Source of the DNA: Bacteroidales bacterium | Lineage (GTDB): Bacteria; Bacteroidota; Bacteroidia; Bacteroidales; P3 | Assembly (NCBI GenBank): GCA_016292015.1 | Contig: JAEEZY010000017.1 | Span: 50,623 to 114,622, forward strand | Direction of reading: 5' to 3' | Length of the DNA: 64,000 nucleotides | Shown here: positions 61,587 through 64,000 of the stretch, piece after piece | How positions within the stretch are numbered: the stretch's first letter is position 1 | Layout: every line of letters starts with the position of its first letter | Program-made: the position numbers and the translations under genes | Notes under the pieces: model-generated | Database searches by the model: none | What the model was told of the DNA's origin: nothing | What the model saw: only the letters and a program-made list of their open reading frames with translations

Positions 61587-63689
61587 TTATAATATCATTA
61601 CTAATGTAGCAATTGCTATCAAAGTCATTAATATGGCAATTGCAATAGATAATTTCTTATTTTTCTCCTTCTTGTGTACTGTTTTCAGTACCTGCGAAGC
61701 ATCTAAAGCAATTATTCGTGCTGCTACATTGTCCTCGCTTATTTGCCTCAGAATATTGGATATTTCCCCTAACAACTGAGCCATTTTATCGTCTCGATCG
61801 AATCCTGCGACTTCACGTTTCGCATTTCGTAATAGTATCTCTCCTCTTGCATGGTTATTTTTCACATTTTCATAGTCATTCCTGATAGCATCAACGTATG
61901 GTTGAATTGCGCTGGACTTATTATCGGCAGTGAATCGACTTCTTGCTTCTTGTATTTTGGTAATAGTATTATGTGTTAATGTGGCGATGGTTGTTAATTC
62001 ATTTCGACAATCACGTATGTTTTCAATCTTTCTAATATATTCTTCTTGTCTCTGTACTTTTTGCAATGTCCTGATCACATCTTCCGAAATATTATTTATT
62101 TCGTCATTTATAAATCTTATTTGGTTCAGTATGCATTGTATATCTTCTAACAAGTTTGCAATTCCATTTTCTTGTTCATATCCTAATGCCTCATTATGTG
62201 CTTTTTTTAGTATTTCCTCTACTTTCTTATAGTAGTTCGCAACCTTTTCTTTCTCTTTATTTATAAATTGGACTAATGGACGTATTACATCCGTTGTGTT
62301 GCTTTGTGAAACGTTCTTTCGGGCATCTCTTATTTGAGATAGTGCATTATCTAATTGTATTTGTTGTGATTTTGCACGGTCTGCACAGGCTCTAACTTCT
62401 TCAACTTTCCGTATCTTTATTTCTTCAAGTATCTGAGGAATTCTTGAATTAGACTCTTTGATGGTTGTCGCCATAAAATCTGTTACTGCTTGACTGTGCC
62501 GAAGTTCATTCCGTTGGAGCGTTCCCATCGTGTGGATACCATTCAAGGTTTTGCAACGGGATAGTGCAACATACATTTGTCCGTTTGCGAAAAAACCATT
62601 GTATATGTTTACATTGTCATAGGTTTGTCCTTGAGACTTATGTACTGTTATTGCCCAAGCTAGCTTTAGTGGGAATTGTGTGAATGTTCCGATTTCTTTT
62701 TCAACAACATGTTTTTCGTGTGTATCCTCGTCTTCTTCTAATACATATTCTTTAATTGACCATGTGTAGCGTTCAACTCGATATTCACCTTCATTATCAA
62801 TTCTGACGGTGACGTGATTATCACTTAGGTTTGTGATCGTTCCCATGGAGCCATTCACCCACCTTCCTTCGGAATCATTGACAAGCATTATGATTCGTGC
62901 ATCTTTTGCCAAAACAAGTTCTTTGTCAGCGACCATATCTGACTCTGAAATACTGCCAGTAATAGATGCTGAATAGTTCTTATGATTTGGTAATCGATTC
63001 AAATGATTGTCGTTGATCTGCTTGGCTTGAACTCTTTTAGGACATAAACTAACCGCATTGTCATCAGCACGATTTGCGATTTGAAAAATGCCAAAGTCCG
63101 GAATACCTTCTCTTATATTTGATAAGGAATCTAAGAATTTCTTCTCAGTTTGACGTTTAACTTCTGCTAATTCTATAGTAAGCAAATTGCTACTATTCCA
63201 CATGTCAGACTCAAAAGCGTATAGCCTATCTCCATATATATTCCTAAAAGAAAGTCTGTCATTGTCAGTTAATACTGGAGGAAGTTGATAAAAATCACCA
63301 ACAAAGATCAGTTGTTTATTATTAATATTAATCCGTCTCAAAGATCGTATTACATACTCGAACACGTCTATGCGACACATTGATATTTCATCAATAAGAA
63401 TAATATCCGCCTTTTCAAGAACATCTAATTTATCTCTTGATGTTAAAATATCATTATGTGCTAATAATCTTATAGGTACCCCGAAAGTTCTGTGAATAGT
63501 TGCACCGCATATATTTAATGCAGCCACACCAGTTGGTGCGCACTTGATAATGTTTTTTTCTTTATGTTTTTCAACAAAATAATCTACAAGAAAGCTCTTG
63601 CCAGTACCCGCCTTTCCCGTCAAAAAGACGTTGTAACCTGCATCTAACAGTTTTATCGCTTGCTTTTGAGATGATGTTAACTCGATCAT
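61587..63689 (-). CDS. PIF1-like helicase with coiled-coil and C-terminal membrane anchor
   Basis: 700 residues. Residues 1 to about 420 are a superfamily 1 helicase of the PIF1 type: Walker A GKAGTGKS (25-32), Walker B IDEISM, GDFYQLPPV, and C-terminal motifs AWAITVHKSQGQTYDNV and YVALSRCKTLNGI. Residues about 430-675 are long helices with coiled-coil character. The end is KKEKNKK followed by a hydrophobic stretch of about 21 residues (LSIAIAILMTLIAIATLVMIL) up to the stop. This would fix the helicase to the inner membrane with the enzyme in the cytoplasm. AT-rich. Confidence 0.85.
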   Translation of the reverse strand: MIELTSSQKQAIKLLDAGYNVFLTGKAGTGKSFLVDYFVEKHKEKNIIKCAPTGVAALNICGATIHRTFGVPIRLLAHNDILTSRDKLDVLEKADIILIDEISMCRIDVFEYVIRSLRRININNKQLIFVGDFYQLPPVLTDNDRLSFRNIYGDRLYAFESDMWNSSNLLTIELAEVKRQTEKKFLDSLSNIREGIPDFGIFQIANRADDNAVSLCPKRVQAKQINDNHLNRLPNHKNYSASITGSISESDMVADKELVLAKDARIIMLVNDSEGRWVNGSMGTITNLSDNHVTVRIDNEGEYRVERYTWSIKEYVLEEDEDTHEKHVVEKEIGTFTQFPLKLAWAITVHKSQGQTYDNVNIYNGFFANGQMYVALSRCKTLNGIHTMGTLQRNELRHSQAVTDFMATTIKESNSRIPQILEEIKIRKVEEVRACADRAKSQQIQLDNALSQIRDARKNVSQSNTTDVIRPLVQFINKEKEKVANYYKKVEEILKKAHNEALGYEQENGIANLLEDIQCILNQIRFINDEINNISEDVIRTLQKVQRQEEYIRKIENIRDCRNELTTIATLTHNTITKIQEARSRFTADNKSSAIQPYVDAIRNDYENVKNNHARGEILLRNAKREVAGFDRDDKMAQLLGEISNILRQISEDNVAARIIALDASQVLKTVHKKEKNKKLSIAIAILMTLIAIATLVMIL

Positions 63690-63711
63690 ACAGGCATCAT
63701 GTATTTCTTAG

Positions 63712-63743
63712 AAGCTGGGTAGCCCTCTCGGGCTGCCCAGCTT
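63712..63743. terminator. Terminator of the pyruvate:ferredoxin oxidoreductase gene
   Basis: AAGCTGGGTAGCCC pairs with GGGCTGCCCAGCTT around loop TCTC (one G-T pair). It separates nifJ from the helicase gene; the minus-strand side has a T-containing tail. Confidence 0.7.
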
Positions 63744-63756
63744 GGGGTGGAGAATA

Positions 63757-64000
63757 TTACATCTCCGAGAGTTTCTTGTAGCCCTCGTAGCGCAGTTTGG
63801 CGTTGCGCTCGGTGGCGACGAAGAGTTCTTCGGCCTCCTGGGGGAAGGTCTTCATTAGGGAGTTGTAACGGACCTCGCCCATAATGAAGTCGCGGAACTT
63901 GCTCCAGTCGGGCTCCTTCGAGTCGAGGTGGATGCCGTTCTTTCCTTCTTCGTCCTCAGCAGGGTTTAAGTGCCAGAGGTTCCAGTAGCCGCACTCGACG
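63757..64000 (-). CDS. nifJ: Pyruvate:ferredoxin (flavodoxin) oxidoreductase, 3' end, truncated by the window edge
   Basis: 80 codons are visible. The frame reads KEPDWSKFRDFIMGEVRYNS, then TFPQEAEELFVATERNAK and ends YKKLSEM. This matches the end of the large single-chain pyruvate:ferredoxin oxidoreductase, which converts pyruvate to acetyl-CoA and CO2 with reduced ferredoxin. Most of the gene lies outside. Confidence 0.82.
   Translation of the reverse strand, partial: VECGYWNLWHLNPAEDEEGKNGIHLDSKEPDWSKFRDFIMGEVRYNSLMKTFPQEAEELFVATERNAKLRYEGYKKLSEM

Overview
The window comes from a chromosome of the phylum Bacteroidota, most likely order Bacteroidales. Signs of this are repeated promoters of the TAnnTTTG (-7) type, a tmRNA whose tag reads GENNYALAA, a PorZ-like type IX secretion protein, BatA-type and TonB-C-type proteins, many small lipoproteins, and an aryl-polyene/flexirubin-type biosynthetic locus. 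I cannot name the genus. Most genes are GC-balanced. The 60-63.7 kb stretch and the middle of the methyltransferase gene near 3.1-3.7 kb are visibly AT-richer.

Layout: 0-2.4 kb holds the end of a porZ-like gene and recO. 2.4-5 kb holds a structured leader, an EcoRI-family adenine methyltransferase and a DUF262-HNH nuclease broken by one in-frame TGA. 5-13.8 kb carries housekeeping genes on the + strand: urocanate hydratase, an S24-like/VanZ fusion, a polyprenol-phosphate mannosyltransferase-like GT2, dipeptidyl peptidase IV, riboflavin synthase and glmS. 13.9-24.4 kb is a nine-gene minus-strand operon: radical SAM, a small protein, an EamA/EmrE-like protein, LolA-like, GT2, an MMPL-PlsC fusion, an esterase, an AMP ligase and an acyltransferase. 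24.8-28.2 kb is an accessory stretch of small secreted proteins and a GxxExxY gene bracketed by direct repeats. 28.3-37.8 kb holds a Na+/amino-acid symporter, AlkD, tmRNA, tRNA-Asp, an EEP phosphatase, endonuclease III, a BatA protein, a nitroreductase and three lipoproteins. 38.4-41.5 kb is a four-subunit 2-oxoacid:ferredoxin oxidoreductase operon. 41.7-53.7 kb is a thirteen-gene polyene synthase operon that starts with an aromatic amino acid ammonia-lyase. 53.7-58.7 kb holds YraN, a duplicated lipoprotein, rubredoxin-rubrerythrin and another lipoprotein. 58.8-63.7 kb is a six-gene minus-strand block that looks like a defence or genome-conflict island. The window ends in the 3' end of a pyruvate:ferredoxin oxidoreductase gene.

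How the parts fit: the operons at 13.9-24.4 and 41.7-53.7 kb together look like one aryl-polyene pathway in two pieces. The downstream operon supplies the aryl acid (ammonia-lyase), ketosynthases, chain-length-factor-like partner, ketoreductase, dehydratases, two ACPs, thioesterase and O-methyltransferase. The upstream operon supplies the aryl-acid ligase, acyl and glycosyl transferases, MMPL exporter and LolA-like carrier.

The strongest candidate for an undescribed system is the 58,860-63,689 block. It encodes a PIF1-like helicase with a long coiled-coil tail and a C-terminal membrane anchor, a DUF3791/DUF3990/small-protein trio resembling an ADP-ribosyltransferase toxin module, a Cys-rich protein, and a nuclease combining a SLOG (DprA-like) domain, a PDDEXK core and two SANT-like helices. 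A second theme is repeat DNA with an 11-bp period at four separate places, together with short self-complementary repeat arrays in successive operon gaps.
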